From Salvator merianae (Eukaryota > Chordata > Lepidosauria > Squamata > Teiidae): a stretch of 64,000 nt of DNA. The notes below the pieces were generated by a model that was not told the DNA's origin, made no database searches, and was given only the letters and a program-made list of their open reading frames with translations. This document shows, one piece after another, positions 54,723 through 64,000 of this stretch; the stretch's first letter is position 1; each line of letters opens with the position of its first letter. The stretch lies in assembly GCA_003586115.2 (NCBI GenBank), contig QVOM02000112.1:106418701-106482700 (forward strand), given 5' to 3'. Both the position numbers and the translations under genes were made by a program.

Positions 54723-55440
54723 ATGCTGAGTGGTGAATGCCTCGGCTGCACCTGTTTGGGGGTGCAGTCCTCTTACCCCAACAAGTAACCCATATCACTA
54801 TCAATATTGCCATCCATACCACACAACTACATAGTATGTCACATGCCTCTGTGGATGTCTCGGGTGGAGTTGAAGCAGAGTCCATTTGCTGACCACTAAC
54901 TTCACTATGATGATAATGGACCCCCCCACACACAGTTTCCCCCCTTTTCATGGACCTCTGCCTGCTTTTACACTAATCTGAAATTGCACAATTGCACAAA
55001 AGTGCAATTACAAAGGAGAAGAAATTGAGATCTGCCCTTTAAGAAGTTTTATTGTGTGGCAGATGTGGAATTGAAGTTCTGCTTGGGTGGATACAGGCTG
55101 GAGGGGGGAGAAGGAGCTAACGGCAAATGACCAGTAGTGCCACTAAGGGAATCCATGTTCTGAGACAGCAGCAGGGAAATATGGAGGGTGGAGTTTGACT
55201 TTCCCACCCCTGTGAAGTCAAGATTTGAACATCGGGACTGCATCCGGTCACTGACTGCACAGGGAGGGGAATTTGGTGAGGGGTGAGGAGACAGAAAGTT
55301 ATGGTTTCCCCGTGGGGAAAATGAGGTGTGAGAATTAGCAAGTCCAAACTGAGTCTGTGTTATAAGACAAATGTGGGAATGACCAGAACACATACTCAAT
55401 CCCTGTTGTCCTCCAATATGGATTAAATTTACAATTTAAT
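54723..55440. other. Unclassified noncoding stretch
   Basis: No gene or named repeat. The 116-residue antisense frame at 55049-55399 is Ser/Pro-rich without a domain. Confidence 0.35.
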
Positions 55441-55459
55441 CAGAGGCAATCAATTTAAT

Positions 55460-55675
55460 TTACACAGAGGCATGCCTCCTGTGTTCAGGAGTACTAGGGG
55501 GTACCTTTCAGTGGTGTGCCATAGCGTGCTGCCGAAAAGCAGCCCCCAGACTCCCTGAGGCTAGGAACTTTTGTCCCTAGCCTTCGGAGGCATGAGCTTC
55601 CCAGCTGCAACATGGGGTAATCCGGATCAGTGCTGTCGGTGGAGATGTCGCTGATCCAGCCAACACCTCCCTGCA
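55460..55675. mobile_element. MITE, left part, interrupted by L2
   Basis: CAGTGGTGTGCCATAGCGTG and CTGCCGAAAAGCAGCC (55511-55546) parallel the hairpin core of 14649, 40420 and 57455. The series breaks at the L2 tail and seems to resume after 56170, ending with AGTGCAGAAAGGGCCC. Confidence 0.5.
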
Positions 55676-56168
55676 ATCTATTTATTTATTTATTTGCATT
55701 TTTATCCTGCCCTATACCCAAAGGTCTCAGGGCAGGTTACAACTGGAAAGAAAGGGAGGAAGGGAGGAAGGGAGGAAGGGAGAAAAGGAGAAAGGGAGAA
55801 AGAAAGAAGAACGTAAAAGTCACGCAATAAAGTAGTAGCCTGAAAGTAGGGAGGGAAAGCTGTACCTTTAACCAAAGGCAAGGGTAAATAGGTGCATCTT
55901 TACTGCTCTCCTAAAGACATAAAGTGAAGAAGCGTGATGCACCTCAGGGGAAAGAGTGTTCCACAGTCTGGGGGCCACCACTGAAAAGGCCCAATCCTCG
56001 GTGTCCACCCCTTCAGCAACTGAAGGCGGTGATACAACCAGGCGGGCCTCCTCTGCAGATCTTAAGGCACGGGCAGGTTGATAAGGGAGAAGATGCTTCT
56101 TTAGGTATTTGGGGCCCAAGCCAGTTAGAGCCTTATAGGTTAAGATTAACACCTTGAATTGAGCTCGG
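55676..56168 (-). mobile_element. L2 LINE 3' end with open ORF2 C-terminus
   Basis: The antisense open frame (94 residues, 55868-56152) reads MLILTYKALTGLGPKYLKKH, EDWAFSVVAPRLWNTLSPEV and SLYVFRRAVKMHLFTLAFG, the C-terminus of L2 ORF2, uninterrupted. The 3' untranslated part includes a GGGA/AAGG-rich tract (55749-55810) and the tail lies at 55676-55695 (TTTATTTATTTATTT antisense). It is among the best-preserved L2 copies here but lacks the reverse-transcriptase core. Confidence 0.9.
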
Positions 56169-56169
56169 T

Positions 56170-56240
56170 AGCAAGATCAGTGGGCTGAGCTAATATGGAC
56201 CCACTGATCTGAATCGCTGGCAGGTAAGTGCAGAAAGGGC
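56170..56240. mobile_element. MITE, right part
   Basis: ATCAGTGGGCTGAGCTAATA with GACCCACTGATC (inverted words) and the terminus CAGGTAAGTGCAGAAAGGGC (56220-56239) complete the element begun near 55460. Confidence 0.5.
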
Positions 56241-56568
56241 CCTTGTCTACAAATTAGCACAAAGAGATGGAACAACAAACGAGCAAGGGACAGCCTCCTT
56301 CCAAGTGTCTTGTTCTTTTTAAAAATTCTTAGCATTTCCTCCCCCTCCACTGGACCTGCTTCTTTCTCTCTGAATGAGATGTAATGCATGTAATTCCCAC
56401 TCCTCAGTGCATGTCATTCTAGTAAATGCACCTCCTTCCTTTCCCACGCTTGAGGTTTTGAGGCACTCTGAACCCCACCCCCCCTAATGCAATCTATCAG
56501 ATTGTTTGTTTAAAAGCTCAGTACAAGACCAGATTTTGGTTTACTTTTTGAAGCCCTTTTTGATTTAC
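56241..56568. other. Unclassified noncoding stretch
   Basis: I see no gene or named repeat; a C-rich patch at 56475-56485. Confidence 0.35.
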
Positions 56569-56570
56569 TA

Positions 56571-57200
56571 AGGCCCTTTCCACGCTGGATGGTATACCAG
56601 CTCCCAGAGTATTCTAGGAGCCTGCCTTTCATGCAGTGGTGCAGAATAGCTGAGCCCCCCCCACCCCTTACTCTGCACTGGGTGGAGCTATAGGGCAGGA
56701 TATGGCACCAAAATGTTGCTGTATCCTGACCCACCAGTCTGCAAGTGGACTGCTCCTAGTATACTGGACTACGAAGTACGTGCAGATAGCATGACCCTGT
56801 CAGTCAGAATACCAGGCCCAGTCTCTTTTCAGCCGGGTACCTGGAAGCAGTGCTGAAAATGCACTCGTCCAGGGCAAGCTGCTGAAAAGGCCTCAACAGG
56901 GGACATTTCTGGTCTTCCAAAGCCGAGCCCAGACTTTGATCCCAGCAGTCGGGGCTGGGCTGGGCTGGTCCGGGCCAGGCTGTCTGAAATGCAGCCAGCC
57001 CATGGAGTGGGCTTTCTGTAGCCTGGCCCAGTGTGCCAGAGACAGCCCACTCTATGCCGAAACAGCTTTACACTGGTTTTAATATTCATGTTCCTGATGG
57101 TTTCTTCCTTTTCCTGCACTTCTGCCATGCCCACAAGGTAGGCAAGCAGTACGCACAGTTCTCATTGCCCACGAGGCCTTAGAAGCGCCCTGAGAGCTCT
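56571..57200. mobile_element. Probable MITE of the GGCCTTTC group
   Basis: AGGCCCTTTCCACGCTGG (56571-56588) is a good left terminus. Inside, CAGTATACT-type inverted words, repeated GGGCTGGGCTGG and AGCCTGGCCCAG occur. The right end is not located. Confidence 0.4.
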
Positions 57201-57299
57201 TTATTATGCCATGCAGAAAGATCGCTTTCTTGGATCCCTGGGATGGATATAGGACCCAAAATGCACAACTGAGGCTGCTTCTTTACTCATTTGTCTTTA

Positions 57300-57600
57300 A
57301 TCAGGGTCAGTGGGTCTAGGTCAGCTGGGCCCACTGATCCTGACCACAGGAAGGTGTGGGTGGGATCAGTGCCATCTGCACCTTCAGTGCTGATCTGGAT
57401 TAGTCCACTCTGCAGTGCCACGTCTTGAAGTCTTGGGAGCCTCTGGGGGCAGTATTTCGAGGCACGATTTGGCATGCCGCCAAAATCACTCCCCCGTAGT
57501 GCTGAACACATGGACATGCCTCTGGACGGCACGCCTTCTTGTTTGGGATCAGGGTCCTCTGGTCCCCCCGATAATCATGACTAATTGTGACTGGGTAGAC
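57300..57600. mobile_element. MITE fragment of the GGCCTTTC group
   Basis: CAGTGGGTCTAGGTCAGCTG with GCCCACTGATCCTGACC form inverted arms, as at 40245. The core CACGATTTGGCATGCCGCCA (57463-57482) matches the family hairpin. Closest relative by eye is 40236-40725. Confidence 0.5.
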
Positions 57601-58940
57601 AGTTTACAAGATCTTCAGTTTTTTTATTCAGGCTTTAAAAGCATCTGAAGAACGAAAATGGATTGTGAACAGACTGGCAGGTCAGAAGGAGCCCATGTGA
57701 TACACCATAATAGATAATTTCATAGACATCTTGCAGAAAGGTCAACGTGAATGAAATCAAGTAGGATTTGGGTGGTCTTTCTCACTGCTTTCCCTGTCTC
57801 TTATCTTAGGACAGCAGTGAACTTCAATTATTTACACAAAGGTACAGCTTATGGTAAACTAGTCTTTCTAGGTGATTATTCAGCTCTGGAATGGAAGGGG
57901 CATGGAACCAAATGGTTCATTCGGGAGCATGTACACATAAACCAATGTAATGTTGGCTGTAATTTAAATGAGAAACAACCTTCTTGTTCTTGTTCAAATA
58001 TCAATTATTTCCACATCAGAATTCTTTTAAAAGCCTCGGATAGAGATGCAGTGATCTGGTAACTTTCAGTTTTGTCAAGAAGTTCTAGGATTTCAAATTA
58101 TCCACATTATTTTCCCCCCTCTGTTCTTCAGGAGTCCTTCCTCAAGAATCTACAGGAGCTCAAATAAAAACAGAAGAACATAAAAAATGTTGAATTAGGG
58201 TTGTGAGTCTTCTAGTTCTCACAGTGGCTGAGCGGTTGCTTTTGAAAGCCAAAGAGCAACATATGACCACAACAATTTGCTCTGCTTGTGGACTCCCATC
58301 TTCTGTACTACAGATGGTCACACAACCTTCTAGCTAATAACCGGCATATTCCATAGATTAAACATGTGTTGCACAAAGAAGCATTTTTTTTTTGCTGTCC
58401 TGACTCTCACAAGCGTCTTCTTCAGTGGGAGACCCTAGGTTCTAGTGTTTTGAGAAAGGGAAAAATATATCCTTATCCATACTGTTCATACTCTGCATAA
58501 CTTTATTATCATATCCACTTGTTTTCTGTGTTCCTGTAAGACTCAGTCATATTTGCTATATTTACTTTCTTTAAAATTAAAAACTCCAGTTCCCCTAACT
58601 TTTTAGTGTTTAACTTTAACTTTTAAAAACTTTAACTTTTTAACTTTTTTAGCGTTAGAATATATTGTCTTTCATGATATCTTTGTCATATGTGTATTCA
58701 TTCCCCTCAGTTTGTTCTCTTTAAACCCCATCAGTAAAAGTGGGGTACTTTTGTACCCCAGCAAAATGAAAGCGTAGAGGACATCTTTGTGCCAAGAATT
58801 CCTGTAGAAATCAGGTCAATATTGTATATGAGATGACCGCAGGGATTAAAAATAATTGGGACACATAGCAATTGTCCTGTTCACAAATTGTATACCTTTT
58901 CATCTGAACTGATGAGTTTTTATCTAGCATTCTCATACCC
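57601..58940. other. Repeat-poor noncoding stretch
   Basis: A 103-residue frame (57751-58062) is open but unmatched. TTTAACTTTAACTTTTAAAA-type AT repeats fall at about 58608-58650. No gene identified. Confidence 0.35.
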
Positions 58941-58949
58941 TAGTCTTCA

Positions 58950-59242
58950 GTAGTTAGAGGGGTGGGCACTTGGGATGTGGCCTTTTCAGTGGTGACCCCC
59001 ATACTATGGAATAGACTTCCCCAAAGGTACATTAGGCATCTTCACTTTATGTCTTTAGCAGAGCAGTGAAAAAGCACCTATTTACCCTTACCTTTGACTG
59101 AGGCAACAGCTTCTCCTCCCCACTTTCAAGGGCTTTTACTGTTTTTAGGGTGTACATTTTACCTTCCGATTTTATTATTGTAACCACCCCTGAGACCTTT
59201 GGGAACAGAGTGGGAGAAAAATGTAAATAAATAAATACAGCA
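58950..59242 (+). mobile_element. L2 LINE 3' end, sense
   Basis: GTGGCCTTTTCAGTGGTGAC and AGAGCAGTGAAAAAGCACCT encode the AFSV- and K-HLF-type motifs of L2 ORF2. CACCCCTGAGACCTTTGGGA and an (AAATA)n tail at about 59223-59238 complete the 3' end. Confidence 0.8.
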
Positions 59243-59375
59243 CACCTTTGAAATGGGTCCCCTGGTGACTGTTTGGAGTGCTCAGAGCCTGGCCTTGAAG
59301 CTCGTGTGAGCGTGAGCTTCGGGGCTACTCTGGGGGCTGATTGCTTCAGCTTTGGGGCCAGGGTAGGGGCTTTGT

Positions 59376-59655
59376 AAACTCAAAGTAGGTTACAAAAAAT
59401 AAACATTTAAATCAAGGATAAAAACACTTAAAATGATACAGGCAATTCAAAATGTATTGAAAGTTTGAAGGGAAAGTTTAAGGGGGAAAAAACCCCAATT
59501 TCCACGGGGAATGTCTGAATAGATATGTCTTCAATGGATGCCTGAAAGCTGTAATGGTTGGCACCTTACAGATTTCAGAGAGGAGGGTGTTCCACAAGAT
59601 ACCTGCTACTACAACAAAGAACCAACTATGGGCCATCATGAGATGATGTTTGGCA
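59376..59655 (-). mobile_element. L2 LINE 3' end, antisense
   Basis: AACTCAAAGTAGGTTACAAA at the low side and ATGTCTTCAATGGATGCCTG, GGAGGGTGTTCCACAAGATA farther on are the antisense of the L2 ORF2 terminal region. Confidence 0.7.
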
Positions 59656-59689
59656 TCTCCCTTCTCTGTGTTTCCATTTTCTTTTTATT

Positions 59690-59830
59690 AGAGGTCTAGC
59701 AGCAATCATTCTAAATCAATTGTTTGGTTTTTGTTACCCTTGTTTGTAATCTCTGCTTCGTGTAAATCATTTTAGGATTCTTTAATGGGAAGCAGTATAA
59801 AAATGCTTTAAATAAAAAATGTAAATAAAT
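59690..59830 (+). mobile_element. LINE-type 3' tail, sense
   Basis: AATGGGAAGCAGTATAAAAA and the A-rich tail AAATAAAAAATGTAAATAAA resemble an L2-type end; the family is not certain. Confidence 0.4.
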
Positions 59831-60559
59831 GTTCTTTTTCATGTCCCCAGCACTGAGCTGTATTTGTTTCTTAGCTATGCTAAGGTGCTCAGTGTTGTTT
59901 GATCTTTAAATGTTTTTCTTGAAAAGTAGTCACAAGGAGACCTAAGAATGGGCTTTTCTGTTTTCATTTGCATTCCTCCTTCAGTATCTCAACCTCAAAA
60001 ATTTGTTTCCCATATTTTCTTCCCATACATCTCTCCTTTCTAAGTGTACTAGTAATTTTTACAGTTTAGGAGAACAGCCTTTTGCGTCACTGAAATATAT
60101 ACAAAACTCCTTCAAATTCTGTAAGTGATTCATTGGCTCGAATAACAACCTTGTGATTTTTAAAGAAAGTATCAATCTGCATCCATTATGACCAATTAAA
60201 TTACATTTAATTGGTTAAAATATATTTGATGATTGCACCATACTTCTGGAATAGCTATAATCACCTGGCAAAGGTCCTATGGAAATTCCAAGTGAATAAA
60301 GCTATGCACAAAAGTGCACACACCACACAGCCTTCTTGAAAATATGAATACAGTACCCCCCCCAAAATTCAAAAATAATAGGGCAGGGGAGTGGATACTA
60401 GGAAAACAAAATACTTTATTCCATTGGTGTGGCATATTTCAGTAAATTGATTTGGGCAGTCTAAATTTTTCCATCTGAAGCAGCTACTTTCAGAAATTTC
60501 TGACCATTAAACACTAAATCTGGCTCAAATGTACAACTTAGTAAATAAGATTTCTTCCT
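59831..60559. other. Repeat-poor noncoding stretch
   Basis: No repeat family or gene is recognised. AT-rich, evenly composed sequence. Confidence 0.35.
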
Positions 60560-60985
60560 GGCACTTACTGATACTGTCCAAGTTTTAAAATTAATAAGCT
60601 TTTGACGACTAAATGGGAGCGAAAAGAGGGAAGTGGTCTAATTTTATATCGTTTTTAAATTGCTTGAGTTTAACATGGCAATTTGTTAAGCAATTAGTGC
60701 AATTTCTTAAATTCCCGTTGGGATTCTAAAATGTAAATGGCTGAGATGGAAGTGGAAACAATGTTAACATATGTGCTGTAACTACATTCCAGATTTAGAT
60801 TTAGAATGTGTAGCATGGCACTTAGGAAAATGAAGCAGCAAAAAGAGATAAAACAAAAATCCTCAATGTGCTTTATAAATTGTGTTAACAATTTATAGTA
60901 GCCCTGTTTGTTTCAGCTGCAATGACTTTCTTCAGCTGGTGAAAAAATCTCGCATGTGATAATTAGAGCCACTTTAACAGGAATT
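60560..60985. promoter_or_regulatory. Candidate conserved noncoding element
   Basis: About 425 bp without repeats. It carries paired homeobox-type words (TTGTTAAGCAATTAGTGCAA at 60683-60702; ATGTGATAATTAGAGCC at 60954-60970) and CAGCTG at 60916-60921. The appearance is like vertebrate enhancer elements; this is inference. Confidence 0.25.
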
Positions 60986-60994
60986 CTGTCAAAG

Positions 60995-61252
60995 GGTGTG
61001 ATCAGACACGGTTAAAGGGCACCTTCTGGGGGAATTGGAGACTCTAATGCCTAAAATCACTTTACTGTATCTCAGAGCCTCTGAATGACTGGTCCTTTCT
61101 GGAAATCATAACACCGAGGGCATATCACGTGCACATATCCGGTCTCTGTACAAACTGATAATACATTCATTCACACTTTGTGCATTAGAATAGAATCTGC
61201 ACTATAGAAATCTCTACATAGAGAATGGAAAAGATTGAATATTGAAATCAGA
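60995..61252. other. MITE terminus and unclassified sequence
   Basis: AAGGGTGTGATCAGACACGG (60994-61013) matches the GGGTGTGATCAGAC terminus inverted at 39064-39079. The opposite end is not located. Confidence 0.4.
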
Positions 61253-62095
61253 TTATTTATTTATTTATTTATTTATTTTCAAAAAATTATATCCTGCTCT
61301 TCACCCTAACGTCTCAGGGCAAGTCACCACATTTAATAAAAACAATAAAAACATACATATAAGCATGTATACATATAAAACATATTTAAAATATAACCCT
61401 CCCATGGTGGCAGGATAACATCCAGAGGAAGATAAGACATCAAAGGCCTGGGTTAAAAGAAATATTTTAACCAGAAGCCAAAAACCATACAGTTGGTGGA
61501 TGATGTGCCTCTAGAAGGAGGCTGTCTGGGGACCACTACAGGAAAGACCTTCTCACGTGCTGCTGCCCCTTGTACCTCTGAGGGTGGTGGAACTACAAGA
61601 AGGACCTCGCCTTCTGAACTTAATATATAAGAAATCTGTCTAGGAGAAATAACTCCTTCAGATATTTGGGGCCAAGCCATTTAGGGTTTTATATATTAAC
61701 ATTAACACCTTAAATCGGGCCTGGTAGTGAATAGGCAACCAGTGCAAATTTTTCAAGACTGACATGATGTGCGTCCAGCTAGAAATTCCCATGAGCAGTC
61801 AAGCTGCTGCATTCTACACTAGTTCCAGCTTCAAACTATCCAGACTATCTTCAAAGGTAGCCCCATGTAGAGAGCATTGTAGTAGTCTAGTTTGAAGGTT
61901 ACCAGAGCATGGATCACCATGGCCAAGTTGTTCCTGTACATGAAAGACTGAAATTGGCAATGCAGTTGGAGGTGGAGAAAAACACTCCTGGCTATCGTTG
62001 ATACCTGAGCCTCAGGTGACAGTGATGAATCTTGAAGCACCCTTTGATCACATACCCATACTTTCTGGGGCAAGCGACCTCAGTCCAGAATCAGA
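61253..62095 (-). mobile_element. L2 LINE 3' end, longest copy
   Basis: The antisense (TTTATT)n tail is at 61253-61278 and TCTCAGGGCAAGTCACC follows. Reading antisense, the ORF2 C-terminus is spread over broken frames: NNLAMVIHALVTFKLDYYNA and LYMGLPLKIVWIV (61831-62073), then SEGEVLLVVPPPSEVQGAAA (61453-61680). These are reverse-transcriptase C-terminal and downstream motifs of L2. At least one stop and several frame breaks make it inactive. Confidence 0.9.
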
Positions 62096-62326
62096 TGCCC
62101 TCTGACTTCCTAGACCACGAAAATTTTGCACCAGCTACAATAGCCTTATGTTGTCTGGAAGGCAGAAGATCTTGGAGGTGTGCAGGCTCTTCTCTCTGAT
62201 CTGTAATACACCTAATCTTTATTATTAATTTACTATTTTACTTCATCTCAAATTTCAGAGATTCATTAAGATTCCCAGTTATCTTACAACATCAACATGC
62301 ACAAAACCCCCAGATGAACTACACCA

Positions 62327-62681
62327 GATGGAAGAGAAGACTGAGAGGAGACATGATAGCTGTTTTCAAGTATCTGAAGGGCTGTCACAGTGCAGAAGGA
62401 TTGGCCCTATTCTCAGTTGCGCAAGAAGGAAGGACTAGAAACAATGGGATGAAAATTCAAGGGAGTAGATACAGGCTAGATATTAGGAAAAACTTTCTGA
62501 CCGTAAGGGCAATCAGTCACTGGAATGGGTTGCCACAGGAGGTGGTGGACTCTCCTTCACTGGAGATCTTCAGGGAAAGGCTGGACAGATATCTGTCTAG
62601 GATGCTTTAGTGAATCCTGCATTGAGCAGGGGGTTGGACTCGATGACCCTGGAGGTTCCTTCCAATTCTATGATTCTATGA
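62327..62681 (+). mobile_element. CR1 LINE 3' end with ORF2 C-terminus
   Basis: The frame ending at 62610 reads RRLRGDMIAVFKYLKGCHSA, EGRTRNNGMKIQGSRYRLDI and SPSLEIFRERLDRYLSRML, uninterrupted to the ORF2 stop. A 3' untranslated end and (ATTCTATG)n tail follow. 5'-truncated. It shares most residues with the 20187 copy and overlaps in content with 22211. Confidence 0.92.
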
Positions 62682-62824
62682 AATACAATTTGAAGAAACT
62701 CCAAGAAAAAAACTCCCTTGAGTTTTTTCGGAATTTTTAGATTAACTCCCTGGGAAGAACCCTGGTTACTGGAGCTGTGGCCCCAAACACAATAATTTTA
62801 TGTCTTTATGTACATATGGCATTT

Positions 62825-62990
62825 CTGTCTGTCCTTTCCCTCAAAGAACACATTATTCTTCTGCCTGCCATTTTATCTTCACAATTACCCTCTGAGGTAA
62901 GCTGGGCTCAAGGTCATCCAGTGACCTTCCATGACTGCTTAGGGATTTGAACCCAGAAATTGCAAGGTTCCAACCCAATTCTCCTGTCAA
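62825..62990 (+). mobile_element. MIR-like SINE remnant
   Basis: CCATTTTATCTTCACAATTA, CTCTGAGGTAAGCTGGGC, AAGGTCATCCAGTGACC and GGGATTTGAACCCAGAA follow the order of amniote MIR-like SINEs. It lies directly against the next element. Confidence 0.7.
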
Positions 62991-62993
62991 TAA

Positions 62994-63603
62994 GGGCCTG
63001 TTCGCACTTTGACCTAGCAAACATCAAGCATGCTTGCTAGCCAAGTGGTTCTGCACTTGGCGGAGGCCCAACCAGCTAGAAATGGGCTTCCTCTGCTCCC
63101 AATTGTGGATATCACTGGACCACTAATTAATGCTCCACAACCCTACCAGGAGGTGATAGTCACCTCCTGGTAGGGTGTGTTTGCACTTCCCTGTTACTGA
63201 AGCACTCCAGGCTGGTGCGAGAACCCAACTGTGCATGTGCAATCACCTGATCATGCCTCTGTGATCAGCTGATTACGCATGCATGATTGGGCAATCAGGC
63301 CTGATCGAGCCTACGTGATCGGGCTGTGCAATGCCCTGATTGGGCGAAAATGATCAGGCATCACGCAGCCTGATACGGGCATCATGTGGCCCGATTATGC
63401 TGGCGCGGTCAGCTGATTGTGCCTGCACAATGCACAAGCCTGTCGGTCGCCATGGCAGTGGCCGTCCGCTTCCTGGCCGCTGCTGTGATGAGGATTGGGC
63501 ACAATGCCAGCTTCAGGTCTGGTTTTTGGCCACACAGTGCCAAAGGTGTCTGCAATGTGTGGTCAGTTCCACATTAGAACAGGATAACAGTGTGAAAACA
63601 CCC
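62994..63603. mobile_element. 610-bp MITE with TAA duplication
   Basis: The left end GGGCCTGTTCGCACTTTG and right end (read inward) GGGTGTTTTCACACTGTT are inverted, with TAA on both sides (62991-62993, 63604-63606). Inside are inverted words (CCTACCAGGAGGTG / CACCTCCTGGTAGG at 63146-63174) and a cluster of GATCAGGC / GCCTGATC words at 63238-63420. No transposase. Longest member of its family here. Confidence 0.85.
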
Positions 63604-63606
63604 TAA

Positions 63607-64000
63607 CTGTTCAAACCTTTGCAACCTCTGGAAAAATGTGGAAAGATTTTCCTAAAAAATGAAAAATTAAATATGTAGCAGATATGATATCCACCGTTTG
63701 ATTCTCCATTCTCATTTTATCTCTTTACCAATTGATCACCTCTCCTTCTATCATGCAATCCACTTTGTCTGAACTTTGGTTCTGACTCCCCTCTACCTCT
63801 TTAAAACGTAAATCATTTACAAGAAAAATCTGGGAGCAGATACATGATTCTGATTCCAACAACAACATTATTTGGTCATTTTATTCATGTTATATAAGCC
63901 CTGAAAATCTTCCAATTATTTTTCAAAGTCCAAGGAATTTGATCTTATAATTGCTCCTAAATGTACAGCACTTCTTGGCTTATGGAGCACATGTGAGTGC
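63607..64000. other. Unclassified noncoding stretch
   Basis: AT-rich sequence without recognisable repeat or gene. Confidence 0.4.

Noticed and set aside
1..64000. Endogenous retrovirus or other viral insertion
   Set aside because: I looked for LTR-like paired ends, a primer-binding site and gag/pol/env-type motifs and saw none; all reverse-transcriptase traces are CR1 or L2.

Overview
This window reads as vertebrate nuclear DNA, most likely from a squamate or other lepidosaurian reptile. The evidence is its interspersed repeats: CR1 LINE 3' ends with 8-bp tails (ATTCTATG or TTCTTATG units), many L2 LINE 3' ends with A/T-rich (AAATA)n-type tails, MIR-like SINE remnants, one tRNA-headed SINE, and many short non-autonomous DNA transposons. 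Long CR1 and L2 tails together with so many MITEs suit a lizard better than a bird or mammal. The species call is inference.

I find no confident protein-coding gene, rRNA gene, functional tRNA gene or CRISPR array. The longest open frames either translate decayed LINE ORF2 C-termini, run through palindromic transposon DNA, or lie in G+C-rich low-complexity sequence. The window is best read as intergenic or intronic. Possible host function is limited to one CpG-rich patch (about 18540-18880) and a few repeat-poor stretches that look like conserved noncoding DNA (about 18000-18245, 51690-52280, 60560-60985). None of these can be proven without alignment.

Layout. 1-7500: inverted-repeat elements, a microsatellite, a GC-rich patch, then L2 and CR1 tails nested in each other and in MITEs. 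7500-15600: a G-rich inverted-repeat element, a hAT-type element at 9656, and two members of a long-TIR MITE family (10488, 15319). 15600-22900: two antisense CR1 fragments, the CpG-rich patch, a long inverted repeat at 19453, a hAT-type copy at 21131, a sense CR1 and a MITE. 22900-32500: mostly MITE-type inverted-repeat DNA, ending in a foldback element (31274) and a hAT-type copy (32078). 32500-44500: sparser repeats, a (TTTC)n tract, a classic hAT MITE (37841), antisense L2 and several MITEs. 44500-54800: the three CpG-rich hAT-type copies (44579, 46915, 53977), an assembly gap inside one of them, and more MITEs. 54800-64000: L2, CR1, a MIR-like SINE and a 610-bp MITE with a TAA duplication.

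The most interesting content is the transposon biology. Six non-autonomous elements share termini close to TAGGGATGTGCACGAA. Three have perfect 8-bp target duplications, and one interrupts a CR1 copy with an exactly reconstructable empty site, which together indicate hAT-type transposition. Their interiors are made almost wholly of short self-complementary words or stacked hairpins, including a perfect 37-bp-arm hairpin with a 3-nt loop. A second, larger group has GGGCC- or GGCTG-type termini and 3-bp duplications, often TAA or TTA, as expected for PIF/Harbinger-type MITEs.
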